Of a stretch of DNA of 64,000 bases, positions 1-12,903 are shown one piece after another. The stretch is from positions 62,001 to 126,000 of the forward strand of contig JAIOPJ010000021.1 in NCBI GenBank assembly GCA_021413975.1, given 5' to 3'. How positions within the stretch are numbered: position 1 is the first letter of the stretch; each line of letters opens with the position of its first letter. Origin of the DNA: Gemmatimonadota bacterium. Lineage in GTDB: Bacteria; Gemmatimonadota; Gemmatimonadetes; Gemmatimonadales; Gemmatimonadaceae. The notes below the pieces were generated by a model, which worked only from the letters and a program-made list of their open reading frames with translations, was not told the origin of the DNA and searched no databases. Made by a program: the position numbers and the translations under genes.

Positions 1-195
1 ACGCGATCGGGTCCTGGCCGCCCTCGATCAGCCGCTCGTTCACCACGTCGAGCATCTCGAGGAAGCTCATGTCGGGGCTGATATCCTTGGCGGGATAATC
101 CACGATCCGGCCGGCGACGTTCGCGCCCGCCTGACGCCAGACATGCAACGTGAGGTTCATCGGCTTGGCGCCAGGGTTGTGCATGCTGGCCCCGC

Positions 196-199
<4 letters not shown>
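1..199 (-). CDS. sdhB: succinate dehydrogenase iron-sulfur subunit, N-terminal part only (runs off window start)
   Basis: Minus-strand frame reads [70 protein letters not shown] start overlaps the sdhA stop (GTGA). Confidence 0.85.
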
Positions 200-2118
<1,919 letters not shown>

Positions 2119-2135
2119 GGTATCGGTCTCGTCGC

Positions 2136-2792
2136 CTAGTTGAGGATGCCGAGCAGGACGGCGACCGGGATCGCCGTGAATCCCGCCCAGACGATGATCG
2201 CGACCCAGAGCGCGGCCGAGCGTTGGATCGGGCTCGCCGAGCGCTTCTGCAGGCCGAGCGTGCGGAATCCCGCCCAGACGCCGTGGAAGAGGTGCATCCC
2301 CAGCGAGGCCATCGCGATCACGTAGAAGAGCACCACCCAGACCGACTGGAAGCCGATGATCACGTTGCCGTACACGCCGGTGTGACTGAACGCCGGGTGG
2401 AAGGTGCCGAGCGTGAAGTGGCCCAGATGGTAGACGATGAAGACCGCGAGGATCACGCCGCCCACGCGCAGCGTGCGCGAGGCGAGCGTGGAGACCTGCG
2501 GTTCGCGTTTGGCGTACTCGGTGGGGCGCGCCGCGCGGTTGATCAGCGTCAGCTGGACCGCCGAGACGATGTGCAGCACCGCCGCCGCGAACAGGCCGGC
2601 GCGCGCTACCCAGAGCAGTTCACCGGTGCTCTTGAGGAAGGCCGCGTAGCCGTTCATCGCATCGGCACCGAGGAACATCTGCAGGTTCCCCAGCATGTGC
2701 GCGATCACGAAGCCGACGAGCATGATCCCCGTCACCGCCATCACGACCTTCTTGCCGACGGTCGAACTCCAGAACCTCATCTGCCAACTCAT
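2136..2792 (-). CDS. sdhC: succinate dehydrogenase cytochrome b subunit
   Basis: 218 aa multi-TM protein immediately upstream of sdh[29 protein letters not shown] motif. Confidence 0.9.
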   Translation of the reverse strand: MSWQMRFWSSTVGKKVVMAVTGIMLVGFVIAHMLGNLQMFLGADAMNGYAAFLKSTGELLWVARAGLFAAAVLHIVSAVQLTLINRAARPTEYAKREPQVSTLASRTLRVGGVILAVFIVYHLGHFTLGTFHPAFSHTGVYGNVIIGFQSVWVVLFYVIAMASLGMHLFHGVWAGFRTLGLQKRSASPIQRSAALWVAIIVWAGFTAIPVAVLLGILN

Positions 2793-2829
2793 CTACGTCC
2801 TCAAAGGGGGGGGAGACGCGCCGGATCGG

Positions 2830-3759
2830 CTAGAGCTTCACGACCGACATCGGTTCGAGCACGGCCGCGGCGCTCTTCTCGAGGGCAGCCCGCTCGTCGG
2901 CGGTGAGCGTCACCTCGAGGATCCGCTCGATGCCCTTGCGGCCGAGCTTGACCGGGACGCCGAGGAAGTGGCCCTTCATGCCGTACTCGCCCTGCAGCCA
3001 GGCCGAGCACGGGAGGATCCGCTTCTGGTCGTTGACGATCGCCTCCACCATCTGCACCGCACCCGACGACGGCGCGTAGTACGCCGAGCCCGTCTTGAGG
3101 AACTTCACGATCTCGGCGCCGCCGTTGCGCGTGCGGTCGACGATCGCGTCGAGGGTCGCCTTGTCCATGAGCTGCGTGATCGGGATGCCGCTCACGGTCG
3201 TGTAGGAGATGAGCGGCACCATCGTGTCGCCATGGCCGCCGAGCACCATCGCCTGGATGTCGCGCACGCTCACGTCGAGGGCGGTCGCGAGGAAGGCGCG
3301 GTAGCGCGCCGTGTCGAGCACGCCGGCCATGCCGATCACGCGCTCGCGCGGGAAGCCGGTCGCTTCCTTCGCGACCCAGCACATCACGTCGAGCGGGTTC
3401 GACACCACGATCACGATCGCGTCGGGCGAGGTGTTCTTGACATGCTCGCTCACCGACTTGACGATGCCGGCGTTGGTGTTGAGCAGGTCGTCACGCGACA
3501 TCCCCGGCTTGCGGGCGATGCCGGCGGTGATCACCACGATGTCGGAGCCGGCGGTCTCCTCGTAGCCGTTGGTGCCGATCACGCGCGAGTCGAAGCCCTC
3601 GATCGGCGCCGACTGCCACTGGTCGAGGCCCTTCCCCTGCGGGACACCGTCGGCGACGTCGACCATGACGACCGTGCGGGCGAGTTCCTTCTCGGCGATG
3701 CGCTGGGCCGCAGTCGCGCCGACATTGCCGGCGCCGACGACCGTGATCTTGTTGACCAT
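2830..3759 (-). CDS. mdh: malate dehydrogenase
   Basis: [17 protein letters not shown] Rossmann motif, [26 protein letters not shown]. Confidence 0.96.
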   Translation of the reverse strand: MVNKITVVGAGNVGATAAQRIAEKELARTVVMVDVADGVPQGKGLDQWQSAPIEGFDSRVIGTNGYEETAGSDIVVITAGIARKPGMSRDDLLNTNAGIVKSVSEHVKNTSPDAIVIVVSNPLDVMCWVAKEATGFPRERVIGMAGVLDTARYRAFLATALDVSVRDIQAMVLGGHGDTMVPLISYTTVSGIPITQLMDKATLDAIVDRTRNGGAEIVKFLKTGSAYYAPSSGAVQMVEAIVNDQKRILPCSAWLQGEYGMKGHFLGVPVKLGRKGIERILEVTLTADERAALEKSAAAVLEPMSVVKL

Positions 3760-3895
3760 TTTGGGGGACCGTTTCGGAATGTTTGGGTGGTGCTCGTGCG
3801 TCGAAAACTAGTCTCGGCACGGGGACGCGTAAACCGCGCGGACCGGGCGCGTCGGCGGGGCCGGGACCTCGGCGTGCCGTCCGGTGCGATTGCCG

Positions 3896-3984
3896 TTCAC
3901 CACCGAGGCACCGCGGACACCGGGAACTGCGGCGAGACCCCTGCGTTCGTGCTTCCTCGGTGTCCTCGGTGCCTCGGTGGTGAA
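3896..3984. repeat. imperfect inverted repeat with ~31-nt arms and ~26-nt loop
   Basis: Left arm ttcaccaccgaggcaccgcggacaccgggaa (3896-3926); right arm ttcctcggtgtcctcggtgcctcggtggtgaa (3953-3984), reverse complementary except for two differences and one indel; lies between moaA and mdh. Confidence 0.85.
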
Positions 3985-4017
3985 TGCCGTTGCCGTCTCC
4001 CGACGGGAAACGCCCCT

Positions 4018-5037
4018 TCAGCCACCGACCTGCGACAGCGCCCGCAGCCCACCCACCTTGAGCTGCAGCAGGTCGTGCTCCAGCGGCTTCTCCGCGAGCG
4101 CCTGCCGGAAGAGCGGCTCCAGCGCCTCCCCGCGCCGGAGCGGGTCACGGAGGTTCACCTCGTGGTCGCCGTACAGGCAGGTCCGGAGCCGCCCGTCCGC
4201 GGTGAGGCGCACGCGGTTGCAACTGCCGCAGTAGGTGTGCGTCATGGGCGTGATCACGCCGATCGTGCCCGGTGCCCCGGCGATCCGGTAGTAGGTCGCC
4301 GGGCCGTTCCCGCGCGCCGGCCCGTCGGCGGCCGCGAGCGCACCGAGCGTCGCCGCGCGCGCCAGCACCTCGCTGCTCGGCACCACATGGTCGTTGGTGA
4401 GGTGCGCCATCTCCCCCACCGGCATGAGCTCGATGAACCGCACATGCACCGGCATTTCGAGCGTGAGCCGCGCGAAGTCCACGACCTCGTCGTCGTTGAT
4501 CCCGCGCATCACGACCACGTTGAGCTTCACGGGCTCGAGCCCCGCCTCGATCGCCGCGCGTGCCGCTACCACCGGCGCGAACCCCAGGTCGCGCCGCGCG
4601 ATCGCGGCGATCCGCTCGGGGCGGAGCGAGTCGGCCGAGATGTTCACGCGATCGAGCCCCGCCGCGCGCAGGTCGGCCGACATCGCGGGGAGCTTCACCC
4701 CGTTCGTCGAGAGCGCGATGTCCTCGATCCCGTCGACCGCCTTGAGTTGGCGCACCAGCGTCAGCAGGTCGGGGCGGATCGTCGGCTCGCCACCGGTGAT
4801 CCGCAGGCGACGCAGCCCGAGCGGCGCGAGTTGCCGCACCACGCCGACGATCTCCTCGTATGACAGGATGTCCTGCTTGGGCAGCCAGTCGAGCCCCGCT
4901 TCCGGCATGCAATAGACGCAACGGAAGTTGCAGCGGTCGGTGATCGAGATGCGCAGGTACTCGATCGAGCGGCCGTGCTGGTCGCGCAGCGCGGGTGACG
5001 CGCCAGGCGGGACTCCGTTCCCCGACACCGCGCTCAT
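4018..5037 (-). CDS. moaA: GTP 3',8-cyclase
   Basis: Radical-SAM motif CNFRCVYC, TGGEP, C-terminal CGSCNRVRLTADGRLRTCLYG; start placed at MSAVSGNGVPPG overlapping the moaE stop. Confidence 0.95.
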   Translation of the reverse strand: MSAVSGNGVPPGASPALRDQHGRSIEYLRISITDRCNFRCVYCMPEAGLDWLPKQDILSYEEIVGVVRQLAPLGLRRLRITGGEPTIRPDLLTLVRQLKAVDGIEDIALSTNGVKLPAMSADLRAAGLDRVNISADSLRPERIAAIARRDLGFAPVVAARAAIEAGLEPVKLNVVVMRGINDDEVVDFARLTLEMPVHVRFIELMPVGEMAHLTNDHVVPSSEVLARAATLGALAAADGPARGNGPATYYRIAGAPGTIGVITPMTHTYCGSCNRVRLTADGRLRTCLYGDHEVNLRDPLRRGEALEPLFRQALAEKPLEHDLLQLKVGGLRALSQVGG

Positions 5038-5474
5038 GCGGCACCGCCGGCCACGACACCCGCCGTGGGATCGACCCACTCGCGCGACCCGTCCGCATAG
5101 TGCTCGCGCTTCCACACCGGTACGCGCTTCTTGATCTCCTCGATCAGGAACCGCTGCGCGTCCATCGCGGCGGCGCGGCGCTCGTGCGAGACGGCGATGA
5201 TGATGCTCGCCTCTCCGAGCGCGAGCGTCCCGAGGCGATGCTCCACCGCGATCCGCGTCGTGCCGAAACGCGAGGCGGCCTCGTTAGCGATCGTCGCCAG
5301 CTCGGACTCGGCCATGGGGCCGTATGCCGAGTAGTCGATGCCGCTGACCAGCTTCCCCTCGTTCACCCGGCGGACGGTTCCCACGAAGAGCGTGCTCGCC
5401 CCCGACTCCGTGCTCGCCACTTCGGCGAGCAGCGCGGCCGGATCGAGCGGGTGATCCACTATGGCCGTCCGCAT
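5034..5474 (-). CDS. moaE: molybdopterin synthase catalytic subunit
   Basis: MoaE signature: FVGTVRRVNEGK, HRLGTLALGEASIIIAVSHERRAAA, KKRVPVWKREHYADGSREWV. Confidence 0.95.
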   Translation of the reverse strand: MRTAIVDHPLDPAALLAEVASTESGASTLFVGTVRRVNEGKLVSGIDYSAYGPMAESELATIANEAASRFGTTRIAVEHRLGTLALGEASIIIAVSHERRAAAMDAQRFLIEEIKKRVPVWKREHYADGSREWVDPTAGVVAGGAA

Positions 5475-5478
5475 CCGG

Positions 5479-5715
5479 TCAGCCCCCCGCCACGGGCGGG
5501 ATCAGGGCGACCTCGTCGCCGGCCCGCACGGGGCTCTCGGGCTTGGCGTACCGGTGGTTCACCGCCACCAGGGGCTTGGGGAGGGCTCGGCCCCCGGCGC
5601 GCGCCAGCACGGCCTCCATGACGTCGCGCACGGTCGCGACCGCCGGGACCCGAACGGTTACGCTCGGGCCGAGGGCGTCGGACCAACTCGCGAAGAGCAG
5701 GACGCTGATCTCCAT
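5479..5715 (-). CDS. moaD: molybdopterin synthase sulfur carrier subunit
   Basis: 78 aa, ubiquitin-like, C-terminal DEVALIPPVAGG with terminal GG; adjacent to moaE. Confidence 0.9.
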   Translation of the reverse strand: MEISVLLFASWSDALGPSVTVRVPAVATVRDVMEAVLARAGGRALPKPLVAVNHRYAKPESPVRAGDEVALIPPVAGG

Positions 5716-5739
5716 GGCCGGAATCTATCCCCGTGGCGT

Positions 5740-5771
5740 GAAAGAGAATGGGGCGCCCGAGAGCGCCCCAT
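5740..5771 (-). terminator. candidate Rho-independent terminator downstream of the HU/IHF-like gene
   Basis: Perfect 9-bp stem ATGGGGCGC/GCGCCCCAT with 6-nt loop (5748-5771), followed on the minus strand by T-rich TTCTCTTT. Confidence 0.7.
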
Positions 5772-5838
5772 GGTCCGGCCATCGATCACTCCCCACGAGC
5801 CTCACCAGGCCAACGGGGCACGGACCGCGCGCCGTCGC

Positions 5839-6168
5839 TCACTCGGTGTCGAGCGCCGGATCGTAGACGATATCGGCCACGAGGGCGCGGAGTTCCTTGG
5901 ACGGCTTGAACACCGGCACCGGCCGCGCGGAGACCTCGACCGGCTCGCCGGTGCGCGGGTTGCGGGCCATGCGCGTCTTGCGGTTGCGGATCTTGAAGGT
6001 GCCGAACCCCCGGACCTCGATGTTCTTCTGCTCCTTGAGCGCGTCCTTGATGGCATCCAGGAACGCGTCCACGACGCGGGAGCAGTCCTTCTTCGAGATC
6101 ATGGGGCCGGCCGTCTGGGAGATGGACTCCGTGACGCGCTCCACGAGATCGGCTTTGGTCATGGACAT
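5839..6168 (-). CDS. HU/IHF-family DNA-binding protein
   Basis: MTKADLVERVTESI, IEVRGFGTFKIRNRKTRMARNPRTGEPVEV signature. Confidence 0.93.
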   Translation of the reverse strand: MSMTKADLVERVTESISQTAGPMISKKDCSRVVDAFLDAIKDALKEQKNIEVRGFGTFKIRNRKTRMARNPRTGEPVEVSARPVPVFKPSKELRALVADIVYDPALDTE

Positions 6169-6207
6169 ACCGGGGATGGGTTGGCGCCGGGGGCCGTAAG
6201 TGCCACT

Positions 6208-6236
6208 AGTCTAGGGACTTAGCTGTGGTGTGTCAA
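6208..6236 (-). promoter_or_regulatory. candidate sigma70-type promoter for the HU/IHF-like gene
   Basis: Minus strand TTGACA-17 nt-TAGACT, 40 nt upstream of the ATG; -35 overlaps the carA stop codon. Confidence 0.65.
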
Positions 6237-7384
6237 GCGCTTGCGCCCGCGCTTGCGCCAGCGGCCGCGCCGGCGCCGACGGCCACCATGAACTCGTCGA
6301 AATGGGGAACCGCGTCGTGCGGTCCCGGCGCCGCCTCCGGATGGTACTGCACGCCGAACACCGACAGCGTCCTGTGGCGCAGCCCTTCGACCGTTCCGTC
6401 GTTCAGGTTCAGGTGCGTCACCTTGAGGTCTGGCGCGCCCGGGATCCCCTTCTCCCCGCCCTCGACCGCGAAGCCATGGTTCTGGCTCGTGATGAGCACG
6501 TCACCCGACTCGAGATCCTTCACCGGATGGTTCCCGCCGCGGTGCCCGTAGGGGAGCTTCTTCGTGCGACCGCCGAAGGTGATCCCGAGGAGCTGGTGGC
6601 CGAGGCAGATGCCGAAGACCGGCACCCCGGCGGCAGCGATGGCGCGGATCGCCTCGGGGGCGTAGCCCACCGCTTCCGGATCGCCCGGGCCGTTCGAGAG
6701 GAAGACGCCATCGGGCTTCGCCGCGAGCACCTCGGCCGCCGACGTCGTCGACGGGACCACGGTGATGCGGCACCCGCGGTCGGCGAACATCCGGAGGATG
6801 TTCCGCTTGATCCCGTAGTCGTAGGCGACGATGTGGCGCGCGGCCTTGGGATCGCCCCAGAGGTACGGCTTGTCGGTCGTCACGCGAGAGGCCAGATCGA
6901 GCCCCGCCATGGCCGGACAGGCATCGAGCTCGCGCCGATTCTCCGACGTGGGCTCGACCCCGGCTCCGATGAGCCCGCGCATGACACCGACCGTCCTCAG
7001 ATGGCGCGTGAGGCGACGGGTATCAACCTCCGACAATACAGGCACTTGCGCACCGATCAGCCAGGCACCCAATCCCTGCTCCGCACGCCAGTTGGAGTGC
7101 GTCTCGCTGAGTTCGCGGACCACGACGCCGGCCACCTGGGGGCGCGCCGACTCCGCGTCCTCGGTGTTGACGCCGTAGTTCCCGATCATCGGCGCGGTCA
7201 TCACCACGATCTGCCCGCGGTACGACGGGTCGGTGAAGGTCTCCTGGTAGCCGCTCATCGACGTCGTGAACACGACCTCGGCGACGGCCGGGAGAGCGAG
7301 CGGCGCGTGGAGCCGGCCAAGAAAAAGGGTTCCGTCCTCTAGGAGGAGGAACCCCGGCACTACCTGTTGCGAGGTCGCGGTCAC
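6233..7384 (-). CDS. carA: carbamoyl-phosphate synthase small subunit
   Basis: [61 protein letters not shown] start overlapping secG stop. Confidence 0.95.
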   Translation of the reverse strand: MTATSQQVVPGFLLLEDGTLFLGRLHAPLALPAVAEVVFTTSMSGYQETFTDPSYRGQIVVMTAPMIGNYGVNTEDAESARPQVAGVVVRELSETHSNWRAEQGLGAWLIGAQVPVLSEVDTRRLTRHLRTVGVMRGLIGAGVEPTSENRRELDACPAMAGLDLASRVTTDKPYLWGDPKAARHIVAYDYGIKRNILRMFADRGCRITVVPSTTSAAEVLAAKPDGVFLSNGPGDPEAVGYAPEAIRAIAAAGVPVFGICLGHQLLGITFGGRTKKLPYGHRGGNHPVKDLESGDVLITSQNHGFAVEGGEKGIPGAPDLKVTHLNLNDGTVEGLRHRTLSVFGVQYHPEAAPGPHDAVPHFDEFMVAVGAGAAAGASAGASA

Positions 7385-7755
7385 GGCTGGGGCGGCACGG
7401 TGGGAGACTGCTCGAGCGGGATCGCACTCGGCGTCGGGGCCGGCGTGGTGCCGGGGACCGCCTGCGACTGCGCCGGAGCGGGCGTCGCGATGTCGTCGAG
7501 GATCGACCGCGGTCCGCTCGCGCGCGTGGACATGAGCTGCAGCACGAAGGCGAGGAAGATGAAGATGCCGCCGCCCCACCAGCTGGTCTTGGTCAGGAGG
7601 TCGCCCGCCTGACGCGAGCCGATGACGGACGCCGTGGACGACGAGGCGCCACCGAAGTTGGCCGCGACGCCACCGCCCTTGCCCGCCTGCATGAGCACGG
7701 CGGCCGCGAGGATGAACGCGTCGATGATGAGGAGGACGAGGAGGAACGTATACAT
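7381..7755 (-). CDS. secG: preprotein translocase subunit
   Basis: Two TM segments, [41 protein letters not shown]; classic position after tpiA. Confidence 0.93.
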   Translation of the reverse strand: MYTFLLVLLIIDAFILAAAVLMQAGKGGGVAANFGGASSSTASVIGSRQAGDLLTKTSWWGGGIFIFLAFVLQLMSTRASGPRSILDDIATPAPAQSQAVPGTTPAPTPSAIPLEQSPTVPPQP

Positions 7756-7797
7756 GGGGGCTCTAGCTACGGGTGCGGCCGACTGGGTAAGCCTCTA

Positions 7798-7826
7798 AGA
7801 ATACCGGAGTTACCCCCCTTGGGCAA
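7798..7826 (-). promoter_or_regulatory. candidate sigma70-type promoter upstream of secG
   Basis: Minus strand TTGCCC-17 nt-TATTCT, ~43 nt upstream of the secG ATG. Confidence 0.45.
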
Positions 7827-7842
7827 CCCTCGGCTGAGCGCG

Positions 7843-8595
7843 TCACGATGCCCGGACGATCGCGAGCCACTGCTCGGCGTCGAGGCTCGCGCCGCCGACC
7901 AGCACGCCGTCCACTTCGGCCGCCGCCAATAGCGTCTCGACGTTCGACTTGTTTACGCTCCCGCCGTAGAGGATGGGGATCACGGCCGCCCTCTCTCCGG
8001 CGATCGCCCTGAGCTCGGCGCGGATCGCCACATGGACCGCGCTGGCGTCGGCAGGGGTCGCGGTCTTGCCTGTGCCGATCGCCCAGACCGGCTCGTAGGC
8101 GATGATCGCGGTGACCAGTGAAGCGACGTCCACGCCCGCGAGGGCGGCACGCAGCTGCCGCTTCACCACGGCGATCGTCTCGCCCGCCTCGCGTTGCGCG
8201 AGGGTCTCTCCCACGCAGACCGTCGGCGTGAGTCCGGCACGGAAGGCCGCCACCACCTTCTTCCCCGTCTCCTCGTCGGTCTCCCCGAACACGTGACGCC
8301 GCTCCGAGTGCCCGACGAGGACGTGCCGCGCGCCAGCGGCGCGTGCGAGCGGCCCCGAGGTCTCGCCGGTGAAGGCGCCCTTGTCCTCCCAATGGATGTT
8401 CTGCACCCCGGCCTCGAGATCGCTGCGCTCGCGGACGCCCTGTAGCACCGCATGGAGCGAGACCGCCGGCGGGAAGAAGAGCACGCGCCGGTCCTGCTGG
8501 CGCGGGTACTGGTCGGTGAAGGTCCGCAGGAAGGCGGCCGCGTCGGCGGGCGCCTGGTTCATCTTCCAGTTGGCCGCGAAGATCAGGTTGGGCAT
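7843..8595 (-). CDS. tpiA: triosephosphate isomerase
   Basis: MPNLIFAANWKMN start, VLVGHSERRHVFGETDEETGKKV, AYEPVWAIGTGKTA, ILYGGSVNKSN. Confidence 0.96.
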   Translation of the reverse strand: MPNLIFAANWKMNQAPADAAAFLRTFTDQYPRQQDRRVLFFPPAVSLHAVLQGVRERSDLEAGVQNIHWEDKGAFTGETSGPLARAAGARHVLVGHSERRHVFGETDEETGKKVVAAFRAGLTPTVCVGETLAQREAGETIAVVKRQLRAALAGVDVASLVTAIIAYEPVWAIGTGKTATPADASAVHVAIRAELRAIAGERAAVIPILYGGSVNKSNVETLLAAAEVDGVLVGGASLDAEQWLAIVRAS

Positions 8596-8605
8596 CGGTT
8601 CCGGT

Positions 8606-9808
8606 TCAGCGTTGATCGAGCGCCGCGACGCCCGGGAGGACCTTCCCTTCGAGGAACTCGAGCGAGGCGCCTCCGCCCGTGGAGACATGGCTCATCTTGT
8701 CGGCGAGCCCCGCGCCTTCCACCGCCGCTGCCGAGTCCCCGCCGCCGATGATCGTCGTGGCGCCGGCGGCCGTCGCCGCGGCCATCGCCTTCGCGACGGC
8801 CATGGTGCCGGCGTCGAAGGGCTTGGTCTCGAAGACGCCCATGGGGCCGTTCCAGATGATCGTCTTGGCCGACGCGATCGCCCGCGCGTACGAGATCGCG
8901 CTCTCGGGGCCGATGTCGAGCATCGCCTCATCCTCGGGGATGGCGTCGCGCTTGACCGCGTGGGCCTCGCTCGCCTCGGCGATCGACGGCGCGACCATCG
9001 CATCGTGCGGCAGCGTGAGCCGGAAGGCGGCCCGCTCGATGAGGTCGGCCGCCATCTCCACGCGGTCGGACTCGACGAGCGACTCGCCCGTCTCGAAGCC
9101 CATCGCCTCGTAGAAGGTGCAGGCCATGGCGCCGCCGATCAGGATGCCGTCGACCTTGGGCAGCAGCGCCTCGATCACGTCGATCTTGCCCGAGATCTTG
9201 GAGCCGCCGAGGATCGCGATGAACGGGCGTTTGGGCTTCTCGAGCGCGCCGCCCAAGTAGTCGAGTTCCTTCTCCATGAGGAGCCCGGCCACTGCGGGGC
9301 GCAGGTGCTTGGTGACACCCTCGGTGGAAGCATGCGCGCGGTGCGCTGCACCGAAGGCGTCGTTCACGAAGAGGTCGCCGAGCTTCGCGAAACCCTTCGC
9401 GAGCGCTTCGTCGTTCTTCTCCTCGCCCGCCTCGAAGCGCGTGTTCTCGAGGAGACAGACCTCGCCCTCCTTGAGCGCCTTGGTGGCCGCCTCGGCCTCG
9501 GCGCCGACCACATGCGGCACGAACTTCACCGGCACCTTGCCGCCCAGGAGCGCGGCGAGCACCGGGGCCACCGGCGCGAGCGTGTACTTGGGATCCGGCT
9601 TCCCCTTGGGGCGACCGAGGTGCGAGAAGAGCACCACCCGCGCGCCGGCCTTGAGGAGCGCCTGGATGGTCGGCACGGCGGCCCGGATGCGCGTGTCGTC
9701 GCCGACGCCGCCGGCGTCATCGAAGGGCACGTTGAAGTCGACCCGCACCAGCGCGCGCTTGCCGCGCACCTCCGCCGGCGCGAGGTCCTTGATGGTCCTG
9801 GTGTTCAT
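8606..9808 (-). CDS. pgk: phosphoglycerate kinase
   Basis: [65 protein letters not shown]. Confidence 0.97.
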   Translation of the reverse strand: MNTRTIKDLAPAEVRGKRALVRVDFNVPFDDAGGVGDDTRIRAAVPTIQALLKAGARVVLFSHLGRPKGKPDPKYTLAPVAPVLAALLGGKVPVKFVPHVVGAEAEAATKALKEGEVCLLENTRFEAGEEKNDEALAKGFAKLGDLFVNDAFGAAHRAHASTEGVTKHLRPAVAGLLMEKELDYLGGALEKPKRPFIAILGGSKISGKIDVIEALLPKVDGILIGGAMACTFYEAMGFETGESLVESDRVEMAADLIERAAFRLTLPHDAMVAPSIAEASEAHAVKRDAIPEDEAMLDIGPESAISYARAIASAKTIIWNGPMGVFETKPFDAGTMAVAKAMAAATAAGATTIIGGGDSAAAVEGAGLADKMSHVSTGGGASLEFLEGKVLPGVAALDQR

Positions 9809-9821
9809 CGCGGCCCCGGGC

Positions 9822-10874
<1,053 letters not shown>

Positions 10875-11678
10875 TCAGCGGTCCGCGGCGGTGCGCGCCC
10901 GACCGAAGGTGAGGTAGCTCATCGTGCGCGTGCCGGCAGCGAACAGCGCGTTCGCGCAGGCGTTGAGGGTCGCACCGGTCGTGAGGACGTCGTCCACCAG
11001 GATGACGTGCCGCCCGCGCAGGCGATCCGCGTACGACGCGCTCGCGAGGAACGCACCGTGAACGTTCGCCAAGCGTTCACCGGGAGTCAATCGCGTTTGC
11101 GACGGCGTCGCACGCGTGCGCGCGAGCGCGTCGGGCCAGACGGGGATGCCCCAGTGCACCGCGACCGCGTCAGCGAGTCGCTCGGCCTGATTGAAGCCGC
11201 GGGCGCGCTCCTTCACCGACGCCAACGGTACCGGGACGAGCGCCACCCGCTCCGCTTCCACGTCGGCGGGCCAGCGCAGGCGCGCGAGCCGCTCGCCCAT
11301 CCCGGCGGCCACCGCCGGCCAGCCATGGTACTTGAGCGCCGCGAGGAGCGCGCTGCTGGTGTCGTCCGGCACCCAGCAGAGGGACCGGGCCGCGCGCACG
11401 AAGGGCGCGAGGAGCGCGCATCCGGCGCAGGCGCCGCGCGAGCGTTGCGGATGCCCACAGCGCTCGCAGCGCGGCGACGGCAGGAGCGGCACTCGCGCCC
11501 AGCAGCGTCCGCAGACGATGCCGCGGTCGGCGTCGTCGAGCGCGGCCTCGCAGGCGGCGCAGGTGCGGGGGAACGCGAACTGTCCGAGTGCCGTGACCGC
11601 GCGCCGCCACCGCGACGCGGTCAGGGCGCGCGGATCGCCCGCCACATCACCTCGCGGTCGGGGGCCGCGCCGAACCAC
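10875..11678 (-). CDS. comF: ComF-family phosphoribosyltransferase (exact start uncertain)
   Basis: Zinc-finger-like CAACEAALDDADRGIVCGRCW / CERCGHPQRSRGACAGC, PRPP motif VILVDDVLTTGATLNACA. Confidence 0.85.
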   Translation of the reverse strand: MVRRGPRPRGDVAGDPRALTASRWRRAVTALGQFAFPRTCAACEAALDDADRGIVCGRCWARVPLLPSPRCERCGHPQRSRGACAGCALLAPFVRAARSLCWVPDDTSSALLAALKYHGWPAVAAGMGERLARLRWPADVEAERVALVPVPLASVKERARGFNQAERLADAVAVHWGIPVWPDALARTRATPSQTRLTPGERLANVHGAFLASASYADRLRGRHVILVDDVLTTGATLNACANALFAAGTRTMSYLTFGRARTAADR

Positions 11679-12433
11679 CGTTCGAACGCCAGCGCCCCCT
11701 GCTCCACCAGCATCGGCAGGCCGTCGTCGGCGCGCAGGCCGCGCGCGCGGCAGGCCTTCACGAACGGCGTCCGCCCGCGCCGGTACGTCAGGTCGAGCAC
11801 GGCCGTCGCATCGGGGATGCTCCCCGGCGCGATCGGCATCAACGCGCCGTCGAGGCCGAGGGGCGTCGCGTTCACGAGCAGGTCCATGCCGCGCACCGTG
11901 TGCATCTCGCTCTCCACCACGTGGGCCACGCCGGCGAACCGGGCGGCGAGTTGCTCGGCGCGTTCACGCGTGCGGGCGTGCACATGCACCTGGCTGTCGG
12001 GCCACTGCTCCACGGCCGCGCAGACCGCCGCGGCCGCACCACCGGCGCCCAGCATCCCCACGCGCAGGCCCTCGGGGCGGCGGCCGAGCAGTCGCTCCAC
12101 GGCGTAGGTGAATCCACCGACGTCGGTGTTGTCACCCACCAGACCGTCCGCCTCGCTCCAGAAGGTGTTCACCGCCCCCACCCGTTCGGCGATCGCGGTG
12201 CGCCGCACGCACCAGGCGTACACCGATTCCTTGTGCGGCAACGTGACGTTCCCGGCCGCCCGTGCATCGGCGAGCAGGCCCATCATCGACTTGAGGTCGC
12301 CCGGTGCGACGTCGAGGGCCTCGTACACCAACGGGATCCCCGCCGCGGCGAGCGCCGCGTTCTGGAACACCGGCGAGAGCGAGTGCGCGACGGGATGACC
12401 GAGCAGGACGAGACGGCCGGGCAGGTCGCTCAT
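11621..12433 (-). CDS. aroE: shikimate dehydrogenase
   Basis: GHPVAHSLSPVFQNAAL, NVTLPHKESVY, VGMLGAGGAAAAV, DLLVNATPLGLDG. Confidence 0.93.
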   Translation of the reverse strand: MSDLPGRLVLLGHPVAHSLSPVFQNAALAAAGIPLVYEALDVAPGDLKSMMGLLADARAAGNVTLPHKESVYAWCVRRTAIAERVGAVNTFWSEADGLVGDNTDVGGFTYAVERLLGRRPEGLRVGMLGAGGAAAAVCAAVEQWPDSQVHVHARTRERAEQLAARFAGVAHVVESEMHTVRGMDLLVNATPLGLDGALMPIAPGSIPDATAVLDLTYRRGRTPFVKACRARGLRADDGLPMLVEQGALAFERWFGAAPDREVMWRAIRAP

Positions 12434-12903
12434 GCCTCCTCCGTGCGACGCTCGGCCGCCAGGCGATCGAACACCAGCGCGATCTCGCGGGAGAGTTCGT
12501 CGAACGTCTGACGGTAGAGATCGAGCTCTCCGCCGAACGGATCCTGCACCGGCCGGCCGGTCGTGGAGCGGGCGGCGTAGTCGGTGAGCAGGTGCGTACG
12601 GCCTTCTCCGCCGAGGACGACGGCGCGCTCGCCATGGTGGGGGCTCATGACCAGGATCAGGTCGGCCGCTGCCACGAGTTCACGCGAGAGCACCCGCGCA
12701 CGGTGCATGCTGAGGTCGACGCCCTGTTCCAGCGCCACGAGCAGGGCACCGTCGGAGGCGGGGGCTCCGTCCCACGCGCTCGTCCCCGCGCTCGACGCGG
12801 TCACGTCGAGCCCGCGCTCGTCCGCGACCCGGCGCGCGATCGCCTCGGCCATGGGACTGCGGCAGGTGTTCCCGGTGCAGACGAAGAGCAGGCGCACGAT
12901 CAC
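12430..12903 (-). CDS. low-molecular-weight protein-tyrosine phosphatase
   Basis: V(M)IVRLLFVCTGNTCRSPMAEAIARR (C-x5-R-S loop); GTG start overlapping tsaC stop. Confidence 0.9.
   Translation of the reverse strand: MIVRLLFVCTGNTCRSPMAEAIARRVADERGLDVTASSAGTSAWDGAPASDGALLVALEQGVDLSMHRARVLSRELVAAADLILVMSPHHGERAVVLGGEGRTHLLTDYAARSTTGRPVQDPFGGELDLYRQTFDELSREIALVFDRLAAERRTEEA

Noticed and set aside
2695-4863. 722-aa plus-strand ORF and other long Arg/His/Asp-rich ORFs opposite mdh/moaA, sdhA, dnaB, pepA, etc.
   Set aside because: Typical high-GC opposite-strand open frames; the minus strand encodes clear conserved proteins over the same bases.
7756-7842. Possible tRNA between tpiA and secG
   Set aside because: No convincing acceptor/T-arm (no GGTTCGA-like T loop); the region is better explained by a promoter.
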